The notes beneath the pieces were generated by a model that ran no database searches, had not been told where the DNA came from, and saw only the letters and a list, made by a program, of their open reading frames with translations. Positions 34,378 to 47,610 of a stretch of DNA of 64,000 nt are shown in pieces; position 1 is the stretch's first letter, and every line of letters begins with the position of its first letter. A program made the position numbers and the translations under genes. The stretch comes from Straminergon stramineum (taxonomy: Eukaryota > Streptophyta > Bryopsida > Hypnales > Calliergonaceae): contig OY987270.1 of assembly GCA_963920665.1 (NCBI GenBank), forward strand, positions 17,634,019-17,698,018. The letters are read 5' to 3'.

Positions 34378-37196
34378 TTGTGATTGGCTATCTGCAAATT
34401 TTGTTAGATTTTAGTTTCAGAACCACCTACATGATTGTTTCAATGGTCTAGGGAGCTTCCACTTTGAAAATTCACAAAAATTACATGTCATATTCAAGAA
34501 AACCAATTTTTTAGAAAATTCATGATTTTCAATTTCTAATACTATGAAAATATTATCTTTAAGAAAACGCACCTCCAATTATAATGGATTATTTATTTTG
34601 ATGGTTTTGGATGCTTCCACCGTATGTCACATGCACTGACTACTTTATTGTCTATGATAATTATAGATGATCTCACATCTAGCTCATTAAATTTTTGTTC
34701 TCACAGAAAAATAACTTCCATGAACTTGTATTCCTTACCCCCCTAAGCCCCTTCATCCTTTTTAAGTGGATTTTCCAACATTTTTGCTTATATCTTTACA
34801 AATATATATAATTTATTCTGATTTCGTCATAATTATTCATCATACAAAAAGTTGTCTTAAAAAATAATCAAGGGTTTCTTTGGATGAATGAAAAGTTACA
34901 TGATTAAAAACAAGCCTTTGGAACCTCTCCATATCATTCCAATTGGGATATCCAAGTGTTCAAGGGTTGACCCTATAAGGACACTACAATCACAAAGTGG
35001 CTCATGGATGACTTTCCTAAAACTCTCTACTTTCTGTTTTAGGGTTTGTTAATTGCTTTGTTAAAGGCCACAATTTGTTGTATGTTAGAGAGATATTTTG
35101 TTCAAGAAAGACTCGTCCCAAGCTATTTTTGAAAAGCATCATATTTTGACAAGTGCTTGTCAATGCAATTTGAGATGCCAATACATAGTTATTAATACTC
35201 ATGCCAATTTTAGAAATTAGATGCTAATTTATTAGATAATAGCTCATGCAAGTTGAATTTCTATGAATTAGGTAATTCTATAGTATAAAGAAATAATTCT
35301 TGGAAAAAATAAATTAGTGATTTTTCAAAAAATTAGGCACCTCTTAGTTATTAATTTTTTGATCAAGTTGCTAGGAAGCTCTGGTATTCTACAAGAAAAA
35401 TTTTAATTTAATTTAATTTTGCTTTTTTGTTTGGGGGAGGGGCCTAGAGTCAATTTGTTGTATTTTCTAGGGCATACATTTTCTAATAGACACCAAATGA
35501 AATAAAAATTATATTCCCATAAAGATAGTACATTCTTTGACCTCAAAAAACTGTTTCAGAATTTTTTTATATTAAATTTGACATCATGGGAAATTGCCCC
35601 AAATTATGAAAAATCCATTCCAAGACTTTGAACCTTTAGAGGATAAAAACAACTACTTAATTCAAGCACACGAGTTATAGTTTCAACTCTAATTTGGATT
35701 TGTTCAAAAATCCTAACTGTTTTTTAATCTAAACTTTTAACCTATTTTCATGAGATGCCACTTTTCTAAATTTCTATTAGAATGTTAATTAAAATTGAAC
35801 CATAAACAAAAGATATGTGGAAACTATGATCTATTTCTCTTTCTTCAACCTACTTTGTCCTTTTTTTTCCTTCTACTTCAGTCTTCCAACCTATTTTCTA
35901 TTTTTCCCTTCTTTTTCTTTAGATTTCAAAGAATCTCTTTGAAGTTGTCATTGTTGACTTCAACTACTATTAGTGGTCTTCTATTTAATCATAAAGTAGG
36001 AGCACCCAAAAGCATCAATATAAGCAATTCAACATAGTTGGAGGCATCTTTCCTGAAAATTATATTTTTGTAGTATTAGCAAGTGAAAATCATGAATATA
36101 AAAAAAATTAGATTTTTCAGATGTTGTATGTAATTTCTATGATTTTTCTAAGTACTCACTCCCTAGACCACTAAATGTGTCAAGTAGGTGGACCCAAATC
36201 TGAACTCTATGAAAATCAGTTGTTAGCAAATCACAATTGAATATGTGTCCTTCACATGTATTAACCAATTAGAATTAAACATATAGAGGACACATTAACT
36301 AAAGTCTAGGGATACATTTAATATTGATATCTAGGATACAAGGATGGGATCAAGGATGCTAATAGGTGTTTCTACTTTAGAATCAAACAAAAGTGATGAT
36401 ATAAGAGTCATATGAATTTCCTAAGCATCTACTAATATCATGGCTTAAATGATTATAGTCCACTTTGCATTTGCTTTCGCTTAAATATCTTTGGTTATTA
36501 TTATTATTTTTATGGGCCACGTTAGGAGACGCTTATGCTCCATCATGGGGAACTTCAGGATCGCTTTGGGGCCATGTCTAGGAACGCACAATGGAGAACG
36601 TTGGGGATGAAGTGATTAGGGTTTTGGCATTGGGTTGTTGTTCTCTTGTCTTGTGGGGTGTAGGGTTTTTTTTTGGCTTTTTGGTGCTAGATTGCACCAA
36701 AAAAAATAATTTGGCTTATAAGTGGTATCAAACCTTGAAGTTTCTCACCAAAAAACTTCAAATTAATAAAAATATCTTGGATGAAATTGCCACATTGGGA
36801 ATGAAAACAGAATCATGGACATGTAATATGTGCTAATCTAATATTTTTCTATCCAATATGTGGATGAATGTTGGAATTTGGAACACCACTATAAAATTTT
36901 ATATCATCACTTTGGCACTTCATGAAAAATGAAAAAAAAAGAGCCTTGGTGGGGTGATGGTCTTTGCATTTTTCTCTTTAATCGATTGCTTTGTGTTGGT
37001 AGTTAGAGCTAGTGTGGTGTGCTTATTGCCACATTTGATTGATGCCTCATAGGGCTGATTTATGGAAGCATGAATTGGAGTGAGTATTTTTCAGCTCTCC
37101 AATGGTTATTGTCACCATGTTGATCTTTAGAGACCAGTATTCTACAATTATGTTTCATAGCTAAGAGCAACTTGTTTTCCTGTTTGTAGAACTAAA
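34378..37196. other. AT-rich intergenic DNA
   Basis: I see no gene, RNA gene or long repeat. Short frames, including 36591-36836, carry no family motifs. Confidence 0.55.
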
Positions 37197-38753
37197 GGGA
37201 TGTTCCCATTTGGTTGTATCTAGGAACGTGTCCTTTTTTCAAAGAGCGCTCAGAGAAAAGCGAGAAGTTGTGTTCACACAAGGGCAGGCCGCGAGGCTAA
37301 CGTTTGTGGAATTAGTTACTTGAAAGTGCACAATGCGTTCCCACTAGCTAGGGGGTTTACTGAAATCCTTCAGACATGTTGAAAGAGATTCGCAGGTCGT
37401 TCCCACTTGTTGCGTTAATAGCTTTGCTTGTATCGGTGGGTCCTCGTGACTTCCTATGAGACTTTGGCCGTTTAGCAATGTGTTGGAGAAGGCGAGGTGC
37501 CCATGTCGTTCGCCGCAGATTGATTTCTTCCACGCTATTGTAATTGCAGTATTTAGTGTTTCAACTTCGTCGCCGGAGTGAGGGTTTTGCTGGCATTGAG
37601 ACGTTCTTTCCTTCTGTGTACCGCTTGCTGTCATTGGCTCTATCGTTGTCCTGTTGCTGAAGCTATTGGGCGATAGCATCGATTGCTCAGCATTTGCATA
37701 GGATAGAGAATTTGTTCCTCAGATACCGTTGGACTTCCGCTTTCCTGTTGCTGAGGTTTCATTCTTATTAATTTTTTTTTGGACAAGAGTTTAGGCTTGA
37801 AAAGATAGCGATTGTGAATTGGTTTGCCACGTATGGAGAGGAGTGTGAAGTGCTTCTTTCATGTAGAGTCCCAAAGCAAAATAGCGCAATTATTGATGGC
37901 ACGGGACTGCCTCTTTGTTGTAGTGCATGACTAAGTACAGCTCTTGCGCAGTAGTTTATTGACAGTGTACCACCAGTTCGGAGTCTTTGTGTTTTGGACG
38001 TGTTATCGTGTACATTGTCCGGTCTATTACTTGTTTTGTGAAATTAGGGTTCCGTTTTTCATGTGATGTAGGTCTGCAAGTTGACGCATCGGAGAGGTGG
38101 CAAGGAATGATGGACCAATTCAACAACCCTTGGAATGTTGTAACATTCAGTTCTTGGCTACTAGCATTGGTCATGGATGCCCAGCAGATGCTTGATTTTC
38201 CAGCATTGTTGGAGTTAGATGACTACTACAAAGACCCAACAGAGACAATGCTGTCGGCATAAGAGGCACCAATATTCGACACTTTCTCTTTGATGACGAA
38301 TACTTTGTACAACTAGAGATTGTGCTTGTCATCCTCAGGCTTCTTTAATGAAGTCAGATTTTGGGTGAAACCTCGGTCAACTACCTGGTTCTCTCGCTTT
38401 CTCATTGAGTAGTACGATAACAAGTGGTGGATCGCAATGTTTCGCATGACTATTGTAAGGGTGCAGTTTTCAACTTGGCTGAATTATTGAAACCCCATGT
38501 TGAGAAAAAAAATACGAAATACTATTTGGTTGTGCCCGTTGTAGTGCGTATTGCATGCACCTTGTTTAAATTGACTCATGGCGCAAACTTGACGATCTAT
38601 AGTGAAATGTTTGCCATTAGGTGAAGTATTGTTTGCAAAGTACTACGTGAGGTAGTTTACGCCATCAATGACACTTTCAGATATGAAATTGTGTGGCCTA
38701 TGGGACAAAGACTATGTGATACACAATCCAAATTCAAGAACTTGTGCTCTCTA

Positions 38754-39479
38754 TGGGTGATTGCAAGAAACACTTGTCCTATTTTATGTCACACGGTGTG
38801 TGCTAATTAGTTTTTTGCCTATAACTTTTGTGTTTTGGCTCCAAACGACTCAAGATTTGTAGGGAAGGTACTCATGACTATCATATATCTTCCCTAATTT
38901 TTTTCATAATTTACAAAAATAATTTACTATCCAAAAATAGACCCCGATTCAATGTCACAATTGCTAATTTGGAGGGTTTTAGTACTATTTAGAACCCAAA
39001 AAACCATATTTTGAGCTAAAATTTGGCTGAGATGGTCTTCTAGTATACTTGTAGCTTTCTACCCGAGAAATTTTAAAAATAGTTAATTTTTTTGTGGTGT
39101 GGAAGTCTACAAAGTGAGCTTCTTTCTACTTGCATTTTGTAACATATAAAATATTGTTTTGGTGGGTTTTTTGGTGAATGACCATCTCCGTAGGGTTGTT
39201 GCAAATGGCCACTTTTTATTTTATGTATTTATTTATTTTTACTATTTTTCCTTAATTAAAACATCAAAATATGTATTTTCTTGAGACTGAGCACTTTTCT
39301 AGTTCTCCTACTTAGAGAATTTTTCTATGCAATTCCTTCCATGGGTACCTTCATCTTAAAGGTATATACATTAATCATATTTTAAAATTTTTTAAAAAAT
39401 TAATTTTATAATTTTAAAGTACTCCCAAAAAAATCAGCAAAACGCAACAAATAGGACAGGTGTTTCTTGCAATTACCCC
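38754..39479. mobile_element. 726-bp MITE inserted in the Harbinger transposase
   Basis: The left end TGGGTGATTGCAAGAAACAC and the inverted right end match over about 30 bp with two or three mismatches. The flanks are CTA (38751-38753) and CTA (39479-39481), or TA/TA if the last C belongs to the element. Removing it plus one flank copy restores the transposase frame across the junction. Its interior is AT-rich and non-coding. Confidence 0.85.
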
Positions 39480-40045
39480 TACCAGCCATAGTGGGAGCTA
39501 TAGATGGAATGCAAGTGTCCATTTCTAAGCCTCACGTTGGTGCCCTTGATTACTATTATTTCAAATTTGGTGGATATAGCGTCAACTGCCAGGCAGTCAT
39601 AAATAGTGAGAAGAGGTTTCTCGATTTGTATGTTGGAATGCTTGGATCAACCAACGACAAGCGCATGCTTAGACAATCCTTTCTACATTATCAAGCCACT
39701 CATGAGAATCTAATGGATCCAGCTTACTCCATGGATGGACACTCGCCATATTTGATAGGTGATCTCGGTTATCCTCTGTTACCATGGTTGATGGTTCCCC
39801 ATTGATTAGGAGATGAGTTATTACTATCAGAGAGATTGTTTAACAAGAAACTACGACGAGCTCAAAGTGTTGTTGAGAATGCATTCGACATTCTGAGACA
39901 TTCTTATTAGGAATTGTTGGACAAAAGGGATTTGAACTTGACATTTCTCCCTAACGTCATTGTTTGTTGCGTTATTCTACACAACCTTTTACTTTGCTAA
40001 TCACATGATGAGGTGGAGGATTTGCTATTCATCTTTTGCAATGAA

Positions 40046-41333
40046 TGCTGCACCCCTTAGTGATACTTACTACCTTAAGTTCACCTTCCAATGCTTTCCA
40101 AGCACTTAACACTTTAGTGGCACCAAAGGTCACACTCTCCTAATACTCCACATGCCACGCACATCCAATGTTAATCCCCAATTCCAACTCTTTGCGCTAA
40201 GTCCTAGTCATCGGGACTACTAGCACTTACACACCTATCATGACACCGGGGCATGTTACTTGGTAACATGGGGCGGAACTTCCATCTTATTGTGCAAGGA
40301 CCCATAGTTGCACTATTCACCATGGTCCTAACCACCCTTGAGTGTCACCCCAACTCCATACTAGGCTCATTGTGTATTTGCTATTTTCCACTTCGTCACT
40401 AACCAGGACTCACCATTCAGGACACCTCCACATAGCCTAGCAAAGAGTGGGACTCCACCCAACCGATGCCACGGGACACACCCAAGTGTCTCATGGTGCC
40501 TTGGAGTAGTGGTAACCCTACACCACCAACCTTGAGTCATCGGGACTCACCAAGGCTCCAAGAGGGAGTGAGGAAGGAGACCAACCCCTCCTATAGTATT
40601 CTCTGTGGGATTTAGTAGCCCCCCCTTGTATGTCAAAGAGGACTCCCAAACCCACTTTGGTTTTGGAAGACCACCCCATTTCTCCCAATTCGCCTTTGTT
40701 TGGGACTCCCGAACTTCCATCCGACATAACTTTGCGGTCCGAGATCCAAATCTCACATGCGAGCCCATTTTCGACATCTACTTGAAGAGTAAATACCGAT
40801 GGACTACTCACTTGCCCCATTTGAACAAGTCCTCGCAAATTTATCACCCTCCAAAGATTCGGGTCCATCGAGAGAGGCGTCACGCCTTCACCACGGCGCT
40901 TCTCTTGGCCATAACTTGAGGCTCTTACCTTAGAACCTCGTAATGATTGTCAATTTAGCATCCTTGTGTTCTTAGCTTTTCAAGGATATGCTACATGACA
41001 TACTTCATGGAGGGATTCCTCATGAACCCCTCCTTCTTAGCCCTTAAGTGTCCTGGCGCCACCAGGACACCCCCACCTTTGAACGCCCATAACTTTTGAC
41101 TCACACGTCCAAATCACGCGTTCTTTAAACGGCTAGAAGCGTCTCCTTGAGACCTTTCCAATCATGTATTACACGCCCCCAAATTCTTCCGGATCAGAGC
41201 ACTTCCACGCTCTAATCGCTCGGGACTCCTAGTCCCCCTCACCTCATCTCTTGCAAGGCTTGGGGAGTCACCCTCAATGTCTCCCATGCTCTCCAAGGTG
41301 GCACGGACACGCCTCGTGATGAGGGTTGTGACA
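40046..41333. mobile_element. Solo LTR A (1288 bp) inserted in the transposase C-terminus
   Basis: It starts TGCTGCACCCC and ends GGTTGTGACA (TG...CA) and is flanked by a perfect 5-bp target duplication ATGAA (40041-40045 and 41334-41338). It has an inverted relative at 47611-48712. No gag-pol is attached, so it is a solo LTR left by recombination. Confidence 0.9.
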
Positions 41334-42696
41334 ATGAAGGACTGGATGCAAATTTAGCTAAAGATGATGTTCAAGTAGAGGATGGTGGTGGTGACATCTC
41401 GGAAGACATGGTGTCGCAACATAGAGCAAGTAAATTCCCTATTATATTCACAAAAATAACTCTAGAGCATAACGAAGTGACTCTAAAGATCGAACCCATG
41501 AGATTCTGTAAAGTATTTACTTTAATTAAGCGAGTAAGCCTCATTCACCTCTAATCCTTTCCTTCCAGTTCTAGATCTAAAACCAGAAATAACCAACCGC
41601 CAGATAGTCTTGGACCGGATTACTTCCGTCCCGGTTTCCTAAATCTTTGGTTGGCACAATTTAATCCAATTTCAAAACCGCACCACTTTCAGTCCTCATA
41701 TCTCTTTGGACCAATCTACTCAGAATTGTCTTGTATCTCCTCACTCCTATTCTGGTTTAGTTTTGCCTTTGTTGGACCATCAGAGGGATCGCCACTTGAG
41801 TTTGTGAGTGGTAGGCCCACCACTCCTTTTGTGGATTATAGTGGTTAAAGGCCCACTGTCCTATCTCTTCCTCTCCTAAATTAACTCGGATCCAGTTTGA
41901 TCCGTCACAACAACCCGAATAGCAATCCGGTCTGTAGGTCACATAGAAATCCCTTGTATGATCCGTTCTTACTACAACAACCTTGATGCCAGATCCTGCC
42001 CATGCGAAGCTAGGTGGTTACAAATATACTCGTCCGTTCTAACACTTATTAGAGCTATTCCGTTACTAGCAAAGGTAGTAAGACCTCTCAAAAGATCAGA
42101 CACTCAACCAGGTTCCCTACCCAGGAATTCTAGCACGACTAAGGATACCCTCCCTATCCGCCTAGCCTAACAACGGCTATCTCATCCGAAACTCAAAACC
42201 CTAGATCTGCTAAGGCACTGAAGTTTACTCCCCACACTTCTACAACCTATGTACTTGCACTAAGGAGCAGAAACGGGCACACCAAGGGGAGAGATCAAGT
42301 CACAAATCAGTCCTACACCTTCCTAACTTCATATCATGCAAACTTGTTAAGCTTGAGAGATACACACAACACAAGAGCGCCTACGAAGGTACAAGAATTT
42401 ACAAAAAGAAAACACTCCTAGTGCCCCTCGTAGGAACCAACTTAAATATACTCAAAAAAAAGTACAAGTGGGTGAAAATGCCTGCAAAAGTTCCGCCGCG
42501 ACTTGGGCCGGACTTTTTGGTCCTACCTACTCCTAACCGGAACGGAACAGGATCCAAATCCGTTCCTAACATTCCTGCTATTTACAAACTAAACACCCAC
42601 CCGAGATCCGATGGTGGCACTATCCACTCTCAGATCCATCTGCTCGAATATCTCATTCAAATTCCAATTCCGCTCCCCCTCTTGAGGATTTGGAAC

Positions 42697-44388
42697 CTAG
42701 TCGCCTTCTGTAGATCTAGGGGTTGAGTCTAAGTCGATGGCGGTTTTGGGCGTACTAGCCCAAGTTGCCCTAGCCTTCGATCTCTTAGACTTGGGGGTGG
42801 CATCCTTTCCCTCCCCTGTTGTTACATCCGGGAACGAATCCAGAAGAGAAATATCCGAGAGTCGAATACCGCGAGAATAAGTTGCTCCCGAAAGTATCCG
42901 AGTACTCTCCTCCATCCGGTTTGTTGCCTTCCACGCCTCCTTCATTGCCGCCTCAACCTGCTCGGCAAAGTCAGTGAGAATCCTCACCATCTGGGAACCG
43001 GATGGCTTCTTCTCGTCATGCACCTTCTCATCAAACAGCTTCGCTTTGGCGGCGGCCATTCCAATCTCACTGAATGTGGCCTTCACCTGCTCCACCATCT
43101 TCTGAGACTCCTCCGCCATGGATCGAGCGGCTGCAAAGTTGTCCTTGAGGACAAGGAGTTCTATCTTTGTAAGATCCACTTCCTCCTACTGTCTCTGGAT
43201 CTTCGCCTCCTGTTTTCAGGACTCAACTGGATCGGAAATGTAGTTGGCTACCTTCTCTGGTAGCTCCCTGTCTAGTGGTGCTCCCACCAACTTTCCAATC
43301 GCGAACAAGATCCTCCTCTTTACTTCCCAATCCGATTTCACGTCGCACAAGATCTTGACGAGAGGGTTGAATGGGTCTTCGGGATCCAATTCCTCCAACA
43401 CGATCTTCTCAACCTCCGGTTTCTCTTTCGGGGCCGAGGTGTTGCGAGCGGGTGGCGTCCCCTACTTGTTGGGGGAGGTCGTCTTTTGTCGCTTGATCAG
43501 CGGCATATCCGGTTCCTCCTCCTCTAACTCGTTGTTCTCCTCGGGTTTGGAACCGGATTCGACCTCGTCATCCGTTTCCGATTCCCTGTACCGGAGGAGA
43601 ATTTCCTGCGCCTTCTACACCTTCTCCTCTCCTGCGCTAAGAAGCTGGTGGGAATGATAGAGATGGATAAGGTAAGGGCACATAGGCGTGGCCCTACTCT
43701 TCCCAACTCTCCCTACAAGTTGGGTGACTAGATCGGAAATAATCTGGGCCTAGTCGACTCTCCGATCTCCTCTCAAGGCGCCAAAGATAGTGTTGGCGAG
43801 GGAAATTGTCACCCTTGTCAACTTTTCCGGATGCAGGATCGGAACTAAGAATTGCAGTAGCCGGCGTTGCTGCTCGTCAACACAATCTTCGATGGCGTAT
43901 CTGTCCTACGGGTTGACAGCACCCTAGAACTTGCCGCGGATGAACTCATCCTTCCGGCTCGCCATTCCTAACCCTCTTGTCCGGAAACTGTACACTACTC
44001 TTCAGACATCCTCCATCTAAAGGTGCAGAACCGCTCTCATGGTGTTGTCAAACTCGTTGGATAGTTTGCCCAAGAGTTCTCTTACCATCACTTCCTCTCT
44101 AAAGCCCCAGGGTTTCTCTGCAAACCCAAGACAACCCATGGAAGTTAAATCCTCCATGAATTGGAACTTGGCTGGTTCAATAGAGGGAATAACCGGAATG
44201 ACCTTCTGGAGCTTCACCTCCACCAAGGACGCACTAGCCTGTCCGCCTCTACTTCTCCTAAGCTGTGGCATGGACACAAACGAGTGCTCGGAACCCCTTT
44301 CTGATTCTACCTCACTCTCTCTTAGCTGCATGTCTTGTTCCTTACTTTCTCTCTCCGATCTCAACCGGAAATCCAAGCTGTAACACAA
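42697..44388 (-). pseudogene. Retroelement-like or unknown TE protein, 1.7-kb frame with nine in-frame stops
   Basis: One minus-strand frame can be followed for about 563 codons with no frameshift. It begins near LDFRLRSERESKEQD, passes FMEDLTSMGCLGFAEKPWGF, LANTIFGALRGDRR, QIISDLVTQLVGRVGKSR and DPEDPFNPLVKILCDVKSDW, and ends in a long charged helical segment (DNFAAARSMAEESQKMVEQV, probable coiled coil). It is interrupted by stops at 44017, 44002, 43924, 43906, 43750, 43615, 43462, 43216 and 43186 (lowest base of each): seven TAG, two TGA, no TAA. No protease, reverse transcriptase or integrase motif is present. A gag-like or plant-transposon accessory protein is my best guess. The start codon is not clear, because the frame lacks an ATG near its 5' end. 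Confidence 0.6.
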
Positions 44389-44525
44389 AATACCACAACC
44401 CTCGTAGAAGACACTGACGCAAAGACTGACATGGAAAGTTGGGTGTCAGACACAAACAACAAGCTCAAAGCAAAGAGAGTGTTGGAAAACGAAAAATGCA
44501 AAAAAGATTCAACTGGACAGCCTAG

Positions 44526-44535
44526 TCTTTATATA
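44526..44535 (-). promoter_or_regulatory. TATA box upstream of the minus-strand TE frame
   Basis: CTATATAAAG on the minus strand lies about 140 bases before the start of the frame at 44388, a suitable position for a core promoter. This is pattern evidence only. Confidence 0.5.
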
Positions 44536-45074
44536 GTCATTGGACCCCCTGCCACCTCATCATAACCTATTCTGGATCTAGTTCCTATATGATATCCAGT
44601 CCATCCCCTTATCCAGTCAGACATCCGCTCTTATCCATTCTCTTCCTAGGACTGGATTGAGCAAATCCCTTCACTATCTCATTTTCCTTCTTTATTTTAG
44701 CTCTCAATGGTTCCTTAGCTAAATCTGGATACCTATCCCTCGCTTCCGGTTAATTTTACTAGGTAAACCAAAAAAATTTAGAGTTTCACGTCGCCACACA
44801 TGGCAACAGAGATTGGGAGCAAGAAGCGCTCAACTCTAGGAGTGTATCTCATCACAAGGTGTAGGACTGGCTAGCTTCTAGTCAGTTGAAGGTAAGTGCT
44901 ACTGAACTTTCATATGAAAGAAATTGAGGGTAGGCCTTGCCAAGTCGGGACACTTTGTTTTGCACTCTTCTGCAAACAGAGATCCTTTAAAACAATAGTT
45001 TTTATTTACAAACATAGGGAAGCACACAAGTAGGAAATGCTATAGGAAAAGTAATATCGGTACACCAAATGCCG

Positions 45075-46597
45075 CTACTGCGACCAACTAATGCCTTCTG
45101 CTTCTTCCATAGAAAAAGTTTGTATAAGTGTATTGAAGCATACATAACCAAGCATTGCATCAACAATGCCACCTTTTTTTACTATATAGTTCCATTTTCG
45201 TAGTAAGGAATAGAGGACATCGTCCCAGGCTCTGTGCTGTTTTTGTTGATATTGGCTGGTGCTAGTATTGTTTGCTCCATCACTAGCTGTATGCATGCTG
45301 CTTGTGTGAGTGCCTCTCTCACCTACCATGTGCATCGCTCCCTAAGATTAGTGGACAACTTGGACTGGAGGTTGCATTGTTTGAACTTCGGTGGGGCTAC
45401 TAGTAGTAAGGCCTCTTCCTAAAACTACAATGAACTCTGTTAGGCAATGAACCATCTCATTTTGTTTTAATACAACAAGTCATGCATTTTCCTGTGCTAG
45501 CATTGCTGTGTCATGTAGTCTGAGATCTCTTTCCTTCTGATAGGCCATCTACTGTGTGAAAAGTCTGACTTGAACTTCAATCTTTGAACGCTCAACCTGG
45601 AGCAATGCGTCAACAATATTTTTCATTTGAGAAGCCATTGTAGCTCTAGTTGCTTTCGTAGCATTAGCAATGACAATGTGCCTTGAAATGTTCTTCCGCT
45701 AAACCGCTGTGTTACCTGGCCGCCTCTGTAGACCACTTTGTGAGTTGTCGGACGAGCTCAGAACTTGAGGCGTCACTCCAAGAGGGACAGGAGCAAAAGG
45801 AGTCCTGACCAATGTGTTGGTTCGTGTGTGTACAGAGAGGCGTTGACCTGCATTGCTGCTACTACGAAGTGGTGACAAGGACTAGGAACTGTCGTCTGCG
45901 GACAACTGCACTACGTGCTCAGGTTGCTCAGGAACCTCTATAGGGTTGTCTGTCTCTGTGTCGCCCTCCCCATCGTCATGTCCTTATTCTTGTTGTTGTG
46001 GAATTCTTTGAAAATTGGAATTAGTTGGAGATAAGAAATCTCGAAGATGTGGTGGTTGAAGTTGAGGTCGTGTCCCATATCAATGGTGGATCGCTTCGAA
46101 GAACTCATGAAGGAAGTGTTCAGGTAGTCCTTCTAACATGCGTTGTGCCCTGCTCAACTCCCAATAGTCAACTACAATTTGCCTACTTTGTCCCAAATAG
46201 TCTACAATCCGCTTGTAGTCAGGCACGAGCTGGTTCCATTTTGTCTTGCAGGCAGCTCCATTACAATGACAAGGTGAAAGTGTGAAACGCCTACACTCAT
46301 AACAACATTTGAGATGTGAAGCCACTTGCTACTATTAGTTATCATTAAATCTCAGTTGTCCACAACTCTTGCTTCCTGGAAATGCAAGTCTCGCTTAGCA
46401 CGGATGAGGACGATGACTTCTTGCAGTAGCCAATTGGGTCCACGATCTTTTCGAGGGCGTTTAGCATGACTAGGTCCTGCTGTGGATGGAGGTAGTGTTA
46501 CTATTTGAGCAGCGCCTACTACCACTATAGGCATTGCAGTGACAATCAATGATACAAGGCTTCGGCGCTTGACATTGGACACCCCTGTAAACAACAA
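45075..46597 (-). pseudogene. Trihelix/Myb-like DNA-binding protein remnant (Harbinger accessory type)
   Basis: Segment 46597-46352 reads GPNWLLQEVIVLIRAKRD, the first part of a trihelix/Myb-like domain. After a frameshift, 46325-46080 continues CKTKWNQLVPDYKRIVDYL and YWELSRAQRMLEGLPEHFLH, the second part. The same frame can be followed, with several in-frame stops, to 45075 through a Gln/Ser-rich linker and a helical tail. PIF/Harbinger elements usually carry a Myb-like second gene, which fits the neighbouring transposase. It could instead be a captured host trihelix factor. It is not functional as it stands. Confidence 0.7.
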
Positions 46598-47610
46598 GCA
46601 ATGCTTACTTCAACAATTTGTGCTAGAATAGCAATATGACGGAAGTGCAAAACGAGGCACGAAGTCTTACTACAACGTTTGTAGCTAGTCCATGACTAAT
46701 TACAAGAATTGGGATTTTGATTTATAGTTGTTGTGCAATGAGGCGAAGGGTGACTATACATAATGTCTTCTATCATTTTAACAACATTCTTGTCTTCAAT
46801 GAAAGTACAATTAAAGGAAGCATTGCAGAAGAAGTCAATGCAATAGAAGTCTAGTGGCTTTTATTTTTTGAGACTGTAGGGAAGAATGGTATATACAACA
46901 ATACTAAAATTCCTCTCAAGCACTATGTTGTAGGTATTGAGAAAAGTTTGCTACCTTTGCATCGTGTTGGACATAGTACACTATGACTTGTAGTGTTTTA
47001 CTACAATGTGTACGTAGTGATTGACTTGATTTTAACATATATTGTATATAAACACTGCATTTCAAGACTTTGCTTCTCCTTCAAGCATCATTTTTCTATT
47101 CGTTTTTGTACACATTAATTTTCCTATGTTGTATTCTTCATGAAGATAGGATGATGTTTTGAATCAATACAAAAACAGCTGTGATAATGTCACTTACCGT
47201 AGACATGAACAGGAGTGGGACGCCAAGGGCCTCCAAATTCTTCCGTTTGACATCGATTCTCCATGTTCGCGGGTTCGATCTTTGGTATAAGATGCTTTCC
47301 AAATTTCACTTCTATCACACAAAACAAGTCCACAATTACGATTACATGCAATTCATCTGTCCTACAAATGCAGTCAAAGTCTCTTTCACAAAACACAAAA
47401 AAGCAAATAAAAATTCATGATTGTAAAAGACACTAACAGAATCTACAAACTTTGCTACATTGACAAATCCAACAACTTCATTAACCTGCTACAAGAAAAA
47501 GCACACCGTCTTTGATAGTGTCAAAATCTACTCTTTAGAGGCTTAGAAGCCTTGTTTAAGGCGGTAGTAGATTGTTGTCCAATGGCGGCTATTGCTGTGA
47601 CTGCCGATAA

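Larger units (their letters stand above)
38060..41440 (+). pseudogene. PIF/Harbinger DDE transposase (DDE_Tnp_4, ALP1-like) pseudogene
   Basis: Recognisable segments in order: ASERWQGMMDQF (about 38086), FNLAELLKPHVEKKN (38470), VLREVVYAINDTFRYEI (38637-38690), FKNLCSL (38733-38753), then after an inserted MITE PAIVGAIDGMQVSISKP with the first catalytic Asp (39482 on), YSVNCQAVINSEKRFLDLYVG, LIGDLGYPLLPWLMVPH with the second Asp, RRAQSVVENAFDIL with the catalytic Glu region, and NVIVCCVILHNLLL (about 39950-40000). A solo LTR then splits the C-terminus, which resumes at 41334 as GLDANLAKDDVQVEDGGGD. In-frame stops and at least one frameshift make it inactive. The related plant gene ALP1 is a domesticated member of the family, but nothing here suggests domestication. 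Confidence 0.88.

Noticed and set aside
44790..44830. Possible LTR end and primer-binding site (CATGTGTGGCGACGTGAAAC on the minus strand) near the TE frame
   Set aside because: I found no matching second LTR around 41.5-42.5 kb and no convincing tRNA complement.
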